Positions 34,466-44,003 are shown, numbered from the stretch's first letter. The stretch: 50,151 bases of DNA from Butyricicoccus pullicaecorum (GCA_018365995.1 JAGZIY010000019.1:1-50151); one strand, 5' to 3'. Program-made: numbers and translations. The notes: generated from the sequence alone by a model not told the origin.

Positions 34466-35578
34466 TTAAGACAGACGATTTCGAAAATCTTCATATCCAA
34501 AGGAGCGCACAAGGTGTTCTTTGCCCTGTGCATCACGCCAGACAATGGAAGGCAATGGCATTCCGTTAAAGGTATTGGTCTTGACCATGGTATAAAGTGC
34601 CATATCTGCAAATGTTACCGTGTCTCCGATTTGCAGCGGCTGGTCAAAGGAATAATCGCCAATGACATCGCCTGCCAGACAGGTCGGACCTCCCAATCGG
34701 TAGGTATAGGGTTTTTCTCCTGCCTCCCCGCTGCCAAGAAGGGGAGGGCGATAGGGCATTTCCAGCACGTCAGGCATATGGCAGGCGGCGGAAGTGTCCA
34801 GAATCGCAATGTCCATGCCATTGTGCAGTACATCAAGCACGCTGGAAACCAGATATCCGGCGTTCAGAACGACTGCCTCCCCGGGTTCCAGATAAACCTC
34901 TACATGATACGTGGTACGCAGATGTTGAACCAGACGAATGAGACGTTCGATATCATAATCTGCGCGTGTAATGTGATGCCCGCCGCCGAGGTTGATCCAT
35001 TTTAATTCGGATAGATAGCAGCCAAACTTTTCTTCAAACGCCTGTAAGGTGATCTCCAGCGCATCGGAATTTTGTTCGCATAGCGTATGGAAGTGCAGAC
35101 CGTCCAGCATGGGCAAAAGTGTTGGGTCAAAGTTTGCCAGTGTCGTGCCGAGTCTGGAGCCAGCGGAACAGGGGTCATAGATTTCATGCCCTTCCTGTGT
35201 GGAACATTCTGGGTTGATGCGCAGACCGACGGACTTTCCGGCTTGCTTTGCCCGCGCACCGAAGCGGCGTAGCTGGGCGGGGGAGTTAAATACAAAATCG
35301 TCCGCATAAGTCAGCAGTTCTTCGAATTCCTCTGGGCGGTAGGCAGGGCTGAATACATGTGTTTCACCACCGAAGTGCTCGTATCCCAAACGTGCTTCGT
35401 AAAGCCCGCTCGCTGTGGTACCGGCAAGAAATTCACGCAGCAGCGGATACACAGAAAACATAGAGAATGCCTTTTGCGCAAGCAGGATTTTACAGCCTGC
35501 CCGCGCGGAGACATCTTTCAAAATGGTCAGATTGTGCCGCAGGGCGGTTTCATCGACAACGAAATAAGGTGTGCGCAT
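34466..35578 (-). CDS. nspC: Carboxynorspermidine/carboxyspermidine decarboxylase
   Basis: 370 aa, alanine-racemase-fold PLP enzyme. Schiff-base Lys K36 lies in KILLAQKAFS; other motifs are LRINPECSTQEGHEIYDPC, LHFHTLCEQNSDALE, WINLGGGHHIT, ILDTSAACHMPDVLE and LGGPTCLAGDVIGDY, characteristic of NspC rather than DapDC. It decarboxylates carboxy(nor)spermidine made by the enzyme encoded three bases upstream. Last gene of the six-gene operon. Confidence 0.92.
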   Translation of the reverse strand: MRTPYFVVDETALRHNLTILKDVSARAGCKILLAQKAFSMFSVYPLLREFLAGTTASGLYEARLGYEHFGGETHVFSPAYRPEEFEELLTYADDFVFNSPAQLRRFGARAKQAGKSVGLRINPECSTQEGHEIYDPCSAGSRLGTTLANFDPTLLPMLDGLHFHTLCEQNSDALEITLQAFEEKFGCYLSELKWINLGGGHHITRADYDIERLIRLVQHLRTTYHVEVYLEPGEAVVLNAGYLVSSVLDVLHNGMDIAILDTSAACHMPDVLEMPYRPPLLGSGEAGEKPYTYRLGGPTCLAGDVIGDYSFDQPLQIGDTVTFADMALYTMVKTNTFNGMPLPSIVWRDAQGKEHLVRSFGYEDFRNRLS

Positions 35579-35581
35579 GGA

Positions 35582-36841
35582 TCAGTCCACCAGCACCGGT
35601 GCATCGTCAATCTGCCACGGCAGACCCCACTGGTTGAGTGCGTCCATATACGGGTCGGGATCGAATTCCTCCACGGTATAAACACCGGGCTTGTTCCACT
35701 TGCCGGTCAGCAGCATCATAGCGCCAATCATCGCAGGGACACCAGTGGTATAAGAGATTGCCTGAGAGCCAACCTCCTGATAGCAAGCCTGATGGTCACA
35801 CACATTATAAATATAGGCGGTCTTTTCCTTGCCGTCTTTCTTTCCGGTGAAGATACAGCCAATGTTGGTTTTGCCGATGGTGCGCGGTCCCAAGGTTGCA
35901 GGATCGGGCAGAAGTGCCTTGAGGAACTGAATGGGAACGATTTCATGTCCCTCAAAGGAAATGGGTTCAGTGGACAGCATGCCAACATTTTCCAGACAAT
36001 TCATGTGAGTCAGGTAACTCTGTCCAAAGGTCATAAAGAAACGGATACGCTTGACACCCGGAATCGTCTTGGCAAGGGATTCGATTTCCTCGTGGTGCAG
36101 CAGGTACATATCCTTATGTCCAACCTCTGCAAAATCATATTCACGCTTGATGGACATGGCAGGAATTTCGACCCAATGACCATTTTCCCAGTAGGAGCCA
36201 GGAGCCGAAACCTCACGCAGATTGATTTCCGGATTGAAATTGGTTGCAAACGGATATCCATGGTCTCCGCCGTTGCAGTCCAGAATATCAATGGTGTCAA
36301 TCTGGTCGAACAGGTGCTTTTGCGCATACGCACAGTATGCCTGCGTCACGCCCGGGTCAAAACCGGAGCCGAGCAGAGCGGTCAAGCCAGCCTTTTCAAA
36401 CTTTTCGCGATATGCCCACTGGTAGGAATAATCAAAGTAAGCAGAGAAGCCTTCTTCCTTGCAGCGCTTTTCGTATGTTGCACGCCATGCGGGATCGTTG
36501 AGATCCTCTGGCTCATAGTTGGCGGTATCCATATAGTTGACACCACAAGCCAGACAAGCGTCCATGATGGTGAGATCCTGATAGGGCAGGGCGATGTTCA
36601 TAACCAAATCCGGCTTTACGTCGTTGATGAGGGCAATCAGTTCCTCGACATTGTCTGCATCTACCTGACGGGTCGTAATTTTCGTTTTGGTTTTGTCAGA
36701 CAACTTGTCCTTTAACGCGTCGCACTTGGATTTTGTGCGGCTGGCAATGCAGATTTCCTCAAAAACGTCGCTGTTCTGGCAGCACTTGTGGATTGCGACA
36801 GATGCAACACCACCGCAGCCGATGATGAGTACCTTTCCCAT
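35582..36841 (-). CDS. Carboxynorspermidine synthase (saccharopine dehydrogenase family)
   Basis: 419 aa. N-terminal Rossmann motif VLIIGCGGVASVAIHKC, then MNIALPYQDLTIMDACLACG, GVNYMDTANYEP and GFDPGVTQAYCAYA, typical of the Lys1-like carboxynorspermidine dehydrogenase. It condenses aspartate semialdehyde with a diamine (putrescine or diaminopropane) using NADPH. Strong AAGGAGG site upstream. Placement before nspC confirms the pathway. The short 39-base gap to speB suggests the same transcript. Confidence 0.92.
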   Translation of the reverse strand: MGKVLIIGCGGVASVAIHKCCQNSDVFEEICIASRTKSKCDALKDKLSDKTKTKITTRQVDADNVEELIALINDVKPDLVMNIALPYQDLTIMDACLACGVNYMDTANYEPEDLNDPAWRATYEKRCKEEGFSAYFDYSYQWAYREKFEKAGLTALLGSGFDPGVTQAYCAYAQKHLFDQIDTIDILDCNGGDHGYPFATNFNPEINLREVSAPGSYWENGHWVEIPAMSIKREYDFAEVGHKDMYLLHHEEIESLAKTIPGVKRIRFFMTFGQSYLTHMNCLENVGMLSTEPISFEGHEIVPIQFLKALLPDPATLGPRTIGKTNIGCIFTGKKDGKEKTAYIYNVCDHQACYQEVGSQAISYTTGVPAMIGAMMLLTGKWNKPGVYTVEEFDPDPYMDALNQWGLPWQIDDAPVLVD

Positions 36842-36880
36842 GGTAAAATCCTCCTTATGATAACTCTATGTGTTGAAATA

Positions 36881-37738
36881 TTATGAAACAGGGAATGCAA
36901 GCAGCATTTCGCGAATGATTTTGCAGGCAACAGCCGTAGAAACGCCGCTGGGATCCAAATGGGGGCTCAGTTCGTTGACATCACAGCCTACTATATTCAG
37001 CTGGCTGCAAATGAGTGTTGCCGCGATGCGCAGCGCCTCAAAGCTGATGCCGCCCGGCTCTGGTGTGCCGGTTCCGGGGAATACGGACGGGTCGAGCACA
37101 TCGAGATCGAGTGTAAAATAAACGGGTTTGTCCTTTAGCTTTTCAACGGTTTTTCCAAGACCCTCCAGATTAAAGCGCTGGGTGTGAACGTGCTCTTTGC
37201 CCCATTCCCACTCATAGCGGTCGCCGGAGCGAATACCGAATTGGAAAATACGATCATCGCCGACAAGTTCCCAGCAGCGGTGCAGGACACAGGCATGGGA
37301 AAGCTTTGCTCCCAGATAGTCGTCGCGCAGGTCTGCATGGGCGTCGAAATGAATGATGTGCACATCTGGATATTTTTGGGCAACTGCGCGGAATGCACCC
37401 AACGTGACAAGGTGTTCACCGCCAACCAGAAATGGACGCTTTCCGGCATCAAGAATGGCATGAGTATGTGATTCGATGTCGGAGAGTGCCTGCTCAGCGC
37501 TGCCAAAGCACAACTCAAGGTCACCTGTATCGAGAACGCAGGCATCTGCAAGATCTTTGTCCTGATAGGGACTGTAAGTTTCTACGCCAAACGATTCATG
37601 ACGAATGGCAGAAGAGCCAAAGCGCGTGCCCGGACGGTAAGAGGTTGTCGAGTCGAACGGTGCACCAAAAAGCACCGTTCGCGCCTGCTCCAGCGGGCAG
37701 TCACAGCCCAGAAAAACTTCAACATTAGGATTCAACAT
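36881..37738 (-). CDS. speB: Agmatinase
   Basis: 285 aa ureohydrolase. Mn-binding motifs GGEH, HFDAHADLRDD and DLDVLDPSVFPGTGTPEPGG are intact. It hydrolyses agmatine to putrescine and urea, following the decarboxylase encoded two genes upstream. Its start overlaps the speE end by 14 bases, coupling translation. Confidence 0.92.
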   Translation of the reverse strand: MLNPNVEVFLGCDCPLEQARTVLFGAPFDSTTSYRPGTRFGSSAIRHESFGVETYSPYQDKDLADACVLDTGDLELCFGSAEQALSDIESHTHAILDAGKRPFLVGGEHLVTLGAFRAVAQKYPDVHIIHFDAHADLRDDYLGAKLSHACVLHRCWELVGDDRIFQFGIRSGDRYEWEWGKEHVHTQRFNLEGLGKTVEKLKDKPVYFTLDLDVLDPSVFPGTGTPEPGGISFEALRIAATLICSQLNIVGCDVNELSPHLDPSGVSTAVACKIIREMLLAFPVS

Positions 37739-38579
37739 CTTTTAATAACTCCTCAACATAGGCGGGGATATAGAATGCACCCTTGTGCAGGGTCGTGGTA
37801 TAGTAGCGGCAGGGCAGTCCGTAAGCATTCCAGCGTGCCTCGTCCAAATCCCTGAGCGGGTGATATTTTTTCGATGCAAAGCCGAACAGCCAGTGTCCGG
37901 ACGGATAGGTTGGAATATGTGCCTGATATACACGGCTGATGGGGAAGGACTCCACGATGCGTTTGTGTGCCCGCTGACAGGCGATTGCGTCCTCCTGATA
38001 GAAGGGGCTTTCATGCTGATTGACCATGATGCCATCGTCCTTGAGTGCCTTGTAGCAGTTGCCGTAGAACTCGCGGGTAAAGAGACCCTCCCCAGGGCCA
38101 AAGGGGTCGGTTGAGTCTACGATAATGAGGTCATAGAGTGCCTCGCAGCGGCGAATGAACTTGAGTCCGTCCTCATAATGGATCGAAACCCGTGGGTCAT
38201 CTAGTCCACAAGCAGTTTTGGGAAGGTATTCGCGGGACACGGTCACAACGAGCGGGTCAATTTCAACCATATCGATGTGTTCGATATCTGGATAGCGGGT
38301 GAGTTCACGAATGACACCGCCGTCGCCCGCACCGATGACCAGTACACGGCGTACCTTTGGATGCACTGCAAGCGGTACATGTACAATCATTTCGTGATAA
38401 ATGAATTCGTCCTTTTCGGTCAGCATCATATAGCCGTCCAGCGTTAAAAAACGTCCAAATTCAGGCGATTCAAATACATCAATGCGCTGAAACTCGCTTT
38501 TTCCGGTGTAGAGTTGGCGGTCTACGCGAATCGAGAGTTTGACATTTGGAGTGTGATATTCAGAAAACCATAAATCCAC
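37725..38579 (-). CDS. speE: Spermidine synthase
   Basis: 284 aa from GTG 38579. The N-terminal beta domain is followed by the Rossmann core VLVIGAGDGGVIRELTRY (about 79-96) and the catalytic acidic loop VDSTDPFGPGEGLF. It moves the aminopropyl group of decarboxylated SAM (from SpeD, same operon) to putrescine. Three bases separate it from speA. Confidence 0.93.
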   Translation of the reverse strand: MDLWFSEYHTPNVKLSIRVDRQLYTGKSEFQRIDVFESPEFGRFLTLDGYMMLTEKDEFIYHEMIVHVPLAVHPKVRRVLVIGAGDGGVIRELTRYPDIEHIDMVEIDPLVVTVSREYLPKTACGLDDPRVSIHYEDGLKFIRRCEALYDLIIVDSTDPFGPGEGLFTREFYGNCYKALKDDGIMVNQHESPFYQEDAIACQRAHKRIVESFPISRVYQAHIPTYPSGHWLFGFASKKYHPLRDLDEARWNAYGLPCRYYTTTLHKGAFYIPAYVEELLKDVES

Positions 38580-38582
38580 AGC

Positions 38583-40040
38583 TTAGTACCTCCCTTTGAG
38601 TACATTCAGACGGGTGATATCTGCATCTTCCGGACCGGTCATAGAGCAGCCCTTTTCCTTTGCATAAACGATATAATCCAGAATTTCCTGTGTGATGCGC
38701 TCGCCGGGCGCAAGAATCGGAATTCCGGGGGGATAGCACATGACAAATTCGCTGCACACACGCCCAACGGTGTCCATAAGAGGCAGAGACTCCTTATCCG
38801 CATAGAATGCGTCCTGCGGAGAAACGGCAACATCAGGCTCGATATATTCCTGCTTCATCAGACCGGTCTCACAGCCGCCAAAGCGGCGGCGTACCTCGGA
38901 CAGCGCACTGACCAGACGCTCCACCTCACGCGGACGGTCTCCAATGGACAGATAGGCAAGGATATTGCCCAAATCACCGAACTCGATTTGGATATCGTAC
39001 TCATCGCGTAAAAGGTCATACACCTCAATGCCGGCAAGCCCCACCTGTAAGGTATTGACAGATAACTTGGTGGTGTCGAAATCATAAATGCTGTCTCCGT
39101 TGCAAAGCTCGCGGGAAAAGGCATAGTAGCCGCCAATGGCATTGATTTCGGCACGCGCATACTCTGCGAGCGAAACCACACGGGCAAAGGCTTCCTTTCC
39201 CCGCAGGGCAAGGTTGCGGCGTGAAATATCCAGACTGGACAGGAGCAGATAAGAGCCGCTGGTTGTCTGGGTCAGATTGATGATTTGACGCACGTGTCCT
39301 TCATTCATGGCAGGACCGCACAGTAGTAAGGAGGACTGGGTCAGGCTGCCGCCGGATTTGTGCATGGAAACTGCCGCCATATCTGCACCGGCTGCCATGG
39401 CAGAAACAGGCAGATTTTCTCCGAAATAGAAATGCGTGCCGTGTGCTTCGTCGGCGAGACACTTCATGCCGTGTGCATGTGCCAGAGCAACAATGCGGCG
39501 CAGGTCGGAGCAAATGCCGTAGTAGGTGGGATTGTTGACAAGGATTGCCTTGGCGTCTGGATTTGCGGCAATTGCCTGCTCGACAGCAGATACACTCATA
39601 CCGAGCGGGATGCCCAGACGATCATCGCAGGCGGGGTCGATATAGACCGGAATGGCACCACAGAGTACCATAGCACCCATAACGCTTCGGTGGACGTTGC
39701 GCGGCAGAATGATTTTGTCACCGCGTCCGGCAACAGACAGGATCATACTCTGCACAGCAGAGGTGGTACCGCCCACCATGAGGAAGGCATGTGCTGCGCC
39801 AAAGGCTTCGGCTGCCAAGATTTCGGCGTCGCGAATGACCGAGATGGGGTGACACAGGTTGTCCAAGGGCTTCATAGAGTTGACATCTAATTTTACACAT
39901 TGCTCACCAAGCAGTGCGGCAAGTTCTGGATTGCCGCGACCGCGTTTGTGCCCGGGGACATCAAACGGAACAACGCGCATTTTTTGAAAGGCTGCAAGCG
40001 CTTCATAGATCGGTGCTCGCTCCTGAGATAGAGATTTCAT
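38583..40040 (-). CDS. speA: Arginine (Orn/Lys/Arg fold I) decarboxylase
   Basis: 485 aa PLP enzyme of the Orn/Lys/Arg decarboxylase family, short clostridial/Bacillus SpeA form without the wing domain. PLP Lys K228 in SMHKSGGSLTQS; other motifs VPGHKRGRG, GGTTSAVQSMIL, DEAHGTHFYFG and CYPPGIPILAPGE. Substrate arginine is inferred from the agmatinase in the same operon; lysine or ornithine cannot be fully excluded from sequence alone. Confidence 0.9.
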   Translation of the reverse strand: MKSLSQERAPIYEALAAFQKMRVVPFDVPGHKRGRGNPELAALLGEQCVKLDVNSMKPLDNLCHPISVIRDAEILAAEAFGAAHAFLMVGGTTSAVQSMILSVAGRGDKIILPRNVHRSVMGAMVLCGAIPVYIDPACDDRLGIPLGMSVSAVEQAIAANPDAKAILVNNPTYYGICSDLRRIVALAHAHGMKCLADEAHGTHFYFGENLPVSAMAAGADMAAVSMHKSGGSLTQSSLLLCGPAMNEGHVRQIINLTQTTSGSYLLLSSLDISRRNLALRGKEAFARVVSLAEYARAEINAIGGYYAFSRELCNGDSIYDFDTTKLSVNTLQVGLAGIEVYDLLRDEYDIQIEFGDLGNILAYLSIGDRPREVERLVSALSEVRRRFGGCETGLMKQEYIEPDVAVSPQDAFYADKESLPLMDTVGRVCSEFVMCYPPGIPILAPGERITQEILDYIVYAKEKGCSMTGPEDADITRLNVLKGRY

Positions 40041-40051
40041 GACACACCTCT

Positions 40052-40804
40052 TTAATAGATATTGCTGCCGCTGAAAATTTCAATCATTTCGCGGCGGATG
40101 TTATTCATGATTTCGAGACGCTTCATGGGCGGCAGCTCATATACGTCTGTCTTGAATAAATAATTTTGCAGGTCGATTTCTTTCAGCATCATTTTTGTGT
40201 GAAAGAGATTGGCACTATATACATTGATATCAACCGCGTCATAGCGGCGAATGGTTGCCGGATCGATGTAATCCTGAATCGATGTGACTGCATGATCCAT
40301 GAACAGCTTGTGACCGTTCAGGTCGCGGGTAAAGCCACGCACGCGGTAATCCATGGTGATGATGTCGGAATCAAAAGAACTGATGAGATAATCCAGCGTA
40401 GACAGCGGCGTGATCTCGCCGCAGGTTGCGACATCAATATCCACGCGGAAGGTTGCAAGACAGGTCTCCGGATGATACTCAGGATAAGTATGCACAGTAA
40501 CATGACTTTTATCAAGGTGAGCAACTTGTGTGTCTCCGGGAACCGGGCGCTCTGCAATGAGCAGTGTGACAGAAGCACCTTGCGGCTCGTAGTCTTGCTT
40601 TGCGATATTGAGCACAGTTGCGCCAATCATATCTGTGAGCGTGGTGAGGAGAGTGGTCAGACGCTCTGAATTGTATTGTTCGTCGATATAGGCGATATAA
40701 TCTTGCTGCTCACGCGGTGTTTTGGCGTAGCAGACATCATAAATATTGAAGCTCAGAGATTTTGTCAGGTTATTAAACCCATAAAGCTTTAACTTTTCCC
40801 CCAT
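40052..40804 (-). CDS. speD: S-adenosylmethionine decarboxylase proenzyme
   Basis: 250 aa from ATG 40804 (AAGGAG 11 bases ahead). The pyruvoyl cleavage site is LDK99-S100HVTVHTYPE, as in the E. coli-type enzyme (about 264 aa). Ser100 would become the pyruvoyl cofactor. The frame stays open upstream to 41029, but that stretch runs through the leader terminator and is not protein-like. First gene of the polyamine operon. Confidence 0.92.
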   Translation of the reverse strand: MGEKLKLYGFNNLTKSLSFNIYDVCYAKTPREQQDYIAYIDEQYNSERLTTLLTTLTDMIGATVLNIAKQDYEPQGASVTLLIAERPVPGDTQVAHLDKSHVTVHTYPEYHPETCLATFRVDIDVATCGEITPLSTLDYLISSFDSDIITMDYRVRGFTRDLNGHKLFMDHAVTSIQDYIDPATIRRYDAVDINVYSANLFHTKMMLKEIDLQNYLFKTDVYELPPMKRLEIMNNIRREMIEIFSGSNIY

Positions 40805-40825
40805 GCTGCGGCATGCTCCTTTGTG

Positions 40826-40876
40826 GTTCAAAATAAATAAAAAACAAGCAGTATGCACAAGGGGCACACTGCTTGT
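40826..40876 (-). terminator. Terminator hairpin in the speD leader (candidate attenuator)
   Basis: On the minus strand ACAAGCAGT (40876-40868) pairs with ACTGCTTGT (40852-40844) and is followed by a T-rich tract (40843-40826) just before the speD ribosome site. Placed in the 5' leader, it would shut the operon unless an alternative fold forms. No recognised riboswitch. Confidence 0.65.
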
Positions 40877-41014
40877 AAAATGGGTCAGTATGGTATTAGT
40901 GGGTGCGCCGAGATTAGGCAACCACGCAAAAACCATGTGATGAAAGAGGTTCTGCATAGAGTCAGATAGCAAATACTTACTTGTACTACTCTTATTGACC
41001 GGTTTACAAGTTGT

Positions 41015-41031
41015 GTATGCACCGTGCATAC
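41015..41031. promoter_or_regulatory. Perfect 17-base palindrome upstream of the polyamine operon
   Basis: GTATGCAC-C-GTGCATAC (41015-41031). A weak minus-strand promoter (TTGTAA then TACAAG with an 18-base spacer) lies just downstream toward speD, so this may be a regulator site for the polyamine genes. Confidence 0.5.
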
Positions 41032-41081
41032 TGGTTATAAAGTAACCAACTTATAAATTTGAGCTTCTAACTCAATCAATA

Positions 41082-41198
41082 ATGGCGGAAGCGCGCCGCC
41101 CGTCGGCAGTTGACCCGGCTGTCCGTATGGCCTTGTCCCGAAAGCTGCGGGAGGTCAGAAGAAATATTTGCATGGATACAGAAAATAATATCACATGA
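41082..41198 (+). other. GC-rich block in the speD-nrdJ intergenic region
   Basis: A forward frame (ATG 41082 to TGA 41198) encodes MAEARRPSAVDPAVRMALSR then KLREVRR, an Ala/Arg-rich peptide in very GC-rich code, and then loses this character. There is no ribosome site. Flanks GCTTCTAACTC (41063-41073) and GAGGTCAGAAG (41151-41161) can pair, so a folded RNA is an alternative. Bases 41199-41648 hold no gene I can support. Confidence 0.3.
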
Positions 41199-41648
41199 CA
41201 GGTTCAGTATACGACATTTTATAGCAGTTTGTCAAGGCAGGAGTGACAAATTTCTCGTCTTGCGGCATAAAGGCAGACCGTGCGATGAAAGGAATTCTCT
41301 TTGGAAATTTACTGGCTGCGCAAATTCGGCGGATGACAAGAGGTGCATGTTCGGAGATTTCGTGGGAGCGGGTGCAGCCCTTTCGTGAGGTAGGTGAAAG
41401 TGCAGGCATCTATGTTAAGAAACGGACGGTGCTGCGGAATATAGCAGAAAATGTGTGAGGAAAAATATGGAAATACAAGATATGGTATGGCGTGAAAAAC
41501 AAGTCAAGTGTTGGTTTGTTGGGAAATGATATAAATTTGCGGGTAAATTTCGTATGGTTTTACCCTTTCCTGAAAAGCAAAAAACGCTTACAATAGGAAA
41601 AGACGATTTTGCTGCCTGAGGTTGGGTGGCGTTAGAGAGGAGTACATC

Positions 41649-44003
41649 ATGAGAATCAAGTATGTAACCAAGCGCACAGGAAAAACGGTTGCCTATGACG
41701 GAAGATACATTGCGCGCGCGGTTCGTTTGGCGGCAGTTTCTGCCGGAGATTATGATGAAGATATGGTAGAGCAGGTCATGCAGCACGTAGAAGCGCATCT
41801 TTCTGCGTGGGAGGAAGAGACCATTCAGATCGAGCAGGTGCAGGATATGGTGGAGCGTGCCCTGTTTGAGGTTGGACATTTTGATACAGCGAAGGCGTAT
41901 ATCCTTTACCGTATGGATAAAGAAAAGAGCCGTGGACTGTATGAGTGGAAAGATGGAATCCTGAGCAAAGAGTTCCTAAGCCCGTACAAGCATGCGGCAA
42001 ACCCGATGCATCAGCTGGGAGCCTTTGTATATTCCCGAACCTACTCACGCTATTTGCCGCATTTGGGACGGCGTGAATTCTGGTGGGAGACTGTGCGCCG
42101 TGCAGTGGAATATAACTGTTCTCTGGCGCCGACCACACGGGAGGAGGCAGAATCCCTTTATCGCAACATTTACCAGATGAAGCAGTTCCTGTCCGGTCGT
42201 ACCCTGTGGGTGGGTGAGACACGGGTGGGTGAGCAGTACCCGATGGCGAACTACAACTGCGCTTTTGAGGTGATTGATCATTTTCATGCGTATCATGACC
42301 TGTTTTATCTTCTGATGGTTGGATCTGGTGTCGGTGTACGTGTGCTTCGTTCCGATGCAGAAAAGCTGCCAAAGATTCGGACTGGGCTCAAGTTGGTGCA
42401 TGAGATGTATCAAGAGGTTCCCAAAAATGAGAGATTGGAGTATACCAATCTCACGTTCCAGCATGATACAGCCTTTATTACCATTGGAGATTCGAAGGAA
42501 GGCTGGGCACAGGCGCTTGATGTATATTTTCAGCTGCTTTACAATAATGAGTACAATAAAATCAATCGCATTATTGTAAATTACAGCAATATCCGTCCAA
42601 AGGGTGAAAAACTCAAGGTGTTTGGCGGTACAGCGAGCGGTTATCAGTCCATGATGCGCATGATTGATAAAATCCATAAGGTGATCACCGCTGCGGGTGC
42701 ACGTGAGCAGACCCACTATACAAAACTTCAGCCAATCGATCTTTTGGATATTGCTAATATTATCGGAGAAAATGTGGTATCTGGCGGCGTTCGCCGTACC
42801 TCGGAAATTGGACTCATCGATCAGGACGATCCGGCATGTATTCAGGCAAAATCTGGACTTTATAAGCAGGTTGGAGATCGCTGGGAGATTGATAAGACCA
42901 TTGCACATCGACAGATGAGCAACAACTCGATTTTTTATACCCATAAGCCAACCCGTGAACAGCTGCATTGGCACTTGCAGCAGATGCGGTATTCCGGAGA
43001 GCCGGGCTGGGTCAATCAGGAGGCTGGTGCAAAACGCCGCCCGAACTTTAATGGTGTCAATCCCTGTGGTGAGATCCTGCTGGATAACCATGGTCTTTGC
43101 AATCTGACAACAGTAAATGTCATGGCATTTGTGTGCGAAAACGGGACACTCGACCGTGCGGGGTTGCTGGAAGCACAGCGCCTGTCTGCGCGTGCGGGAT
43201 ATCGTATGACCTGCCGAGAACTGGAAATCCATGAGTGGAACAGTGTGCAGCAGCGTGATCGCCTGCTTGGATGTTCGCTGACGGGCTGGCAGGATATGGT
43301 CAATGCAACCGGAATGAATCGAGAGGAGGAGGCAGAGCTGCTGGCAGAGCTGCGCCGTACCGCACATGATGCTGCGAAGAAGTATGCGGCATCTCTGTCG
43401 TCCACAGAGCCTTTGCTTGTTACAACCGTCAAGCCGGAGGGCACCTTGTCACTGCTTCCAACCGTATCCAGCGGCATACACTATTCTCATGCTCCATACT
43501 ATGTGCGCCGTGTGCGCATTTCAGCAGAAGATCCGCTTTGCAAGGTATGTGAAGAATTGGGTTATCCGGTATTTCCGGAAGTGGGACAAACAGAGGAGGA
43601 TTGCCGTACTAAGGTCGTGGAATTCCCGGTGAAGGCACCGGCTGGTCGTGTAAAAGCAGATGTGTCAGCCATCGAGCAGCTGGAAAACTATAAGATGTTT
43701 ATGACCAATTATGTAGATCATAACTGTTCGATCACGGTTCACGTCCGTCAGAATGAATGGGATGCGGTAGAGGACTGGGTATGGGAAAACTGGGATGATA
43801 TCGTAGCGTTATCGTTCTTGAGCCTAGATGATAATTTCTATGAGTTGATGCCGTATGAGGAAATTACGCAGAAGGCGTATGAAATGCGCCTTGCACAGAT
43901 GAAGCCGTTCAATCCTTCGCTCATTTCTAAGTATGAACAGGAAGAAACTGAGCTGGATATCGGCGCAAGCGAGTGTATCGGCGGCGCATGTCCGGTTCGA
44001 TAA
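41649..44003 (+). CDS. nrdJ: Adenosylcobalamin-dependent ribonucleoside-triphosphate reductase (class II)
   Basis: 784 aa from ATG 41649 (GAGAGGAG upstream). An ATP-cone-like region covers ~5-90. Cys residues fit the Lactobacillus leichmannii-type enzyme: C204 (NYNCAFE) and C484 as the redox pair, C473 in NPCGEI as the thiyl radical site with the same 11-residue spacing to the second redox Cys, and the C-terminal pair C776/C781 (CIGGACPVR). It reduces ribonucleotides with adenosylcobalamin and works with or without oxygen. Monocistronic; no NrdR or B12 motif was found upstream. Confidence 0.93.
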   Translation: MRIKYVTKRTGKTVAYDGRYIARAVRLAAVSAGDYDEDMVEQVMQHVEAHLSAWEEETIQIEQVQDMVERALFEVGHFDTAKAYILYRMDKEKSRGLYEWKDGILSKEFLSPYKHAANPMHQLGAFVYSRTYSRYLPHLGRREFWWETVRRAVEYNCSLAPTTREEAESLYRNIYQMKQFLSGRTLWVGETRVGEQYPMANYNCAFEVIDHFHAYHDLFYLLMVGSGVGVRVLRSDAEKLPKIRTGLKLVHEMYQEVPKNERLEYTNLTFQHDTAFITIGDSKEGWAQALDVYFQLLYNNEYNKINRIIVNYSNIRPKGEKLKVFGGTASGYQSMMRMIDKIHKVITAAGAREQTHYTKLQPIDLLDIANIIGENVVSGGVRRTSEIGLIDQDDPACIQAKSGLYKQVGDRWEIDKTIAHRQMSNNSIFYTHKPTREQLHWHLQQMRYSGEPGWVNQEAGAKRRPNFNGVNPCGEILLDNHGLCNLTTVNVMAFVCENGTLDRAGLLEAQRLSARAGYRMTCRELEIHEWNSVQQRDRLLGCSLTGWQDMVNATGMNREEEAELLAELRRTAHDAAKKYAASLSSTEPLLVTTVKPEGTLSLLPTVSSGIHYSHAPYYVRRVRISAEDPLCKVCEELGYPVFPEVGQTEEDCRTKVVEFPVKAPAGRVKADVSAIEQLENYKMFMTNYVDHNCSITVHVRQNEWDAVEDWVWENWDDIVALSFLSLDDNFYELMPYEEITQKAYEMRLAQMKPFNPSLISKYEQEETELDIGASECIGGACPVR

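Noticed and set aside
35357..36715. 452-codon frame antisense to the decarboxylase and dehydrogenase genes
   Set aside because: Shadow of two well supported polyamine genes.
40805..41029. N-terminal extension of SpeD
   Set aside because: The frame is open but runs through the leader terminator, is not protein-like, and SpeD homologs start at about 40804 where a good ribosome site exists.
41243..41458. 71-codon forward frame upstream of nrdJ
   Set aside because: GTG start with only a weak ribosome site, no recognisable domain, and low-quality coding; kept as intergenic.
41450..41648. Cobalamin riboswitch or NrdR boxes upstream of nrdJ
   Set aside because: No B12-box-like core (GCCACTG) and no ACAC-WATATATW-GTGT pair were found.
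42045..43367. Long antisense frame (440 codons) within nrdJ
   Set aside because: It is the complement of a conserved class II reductase gene; shadow reading frame from codon bias.
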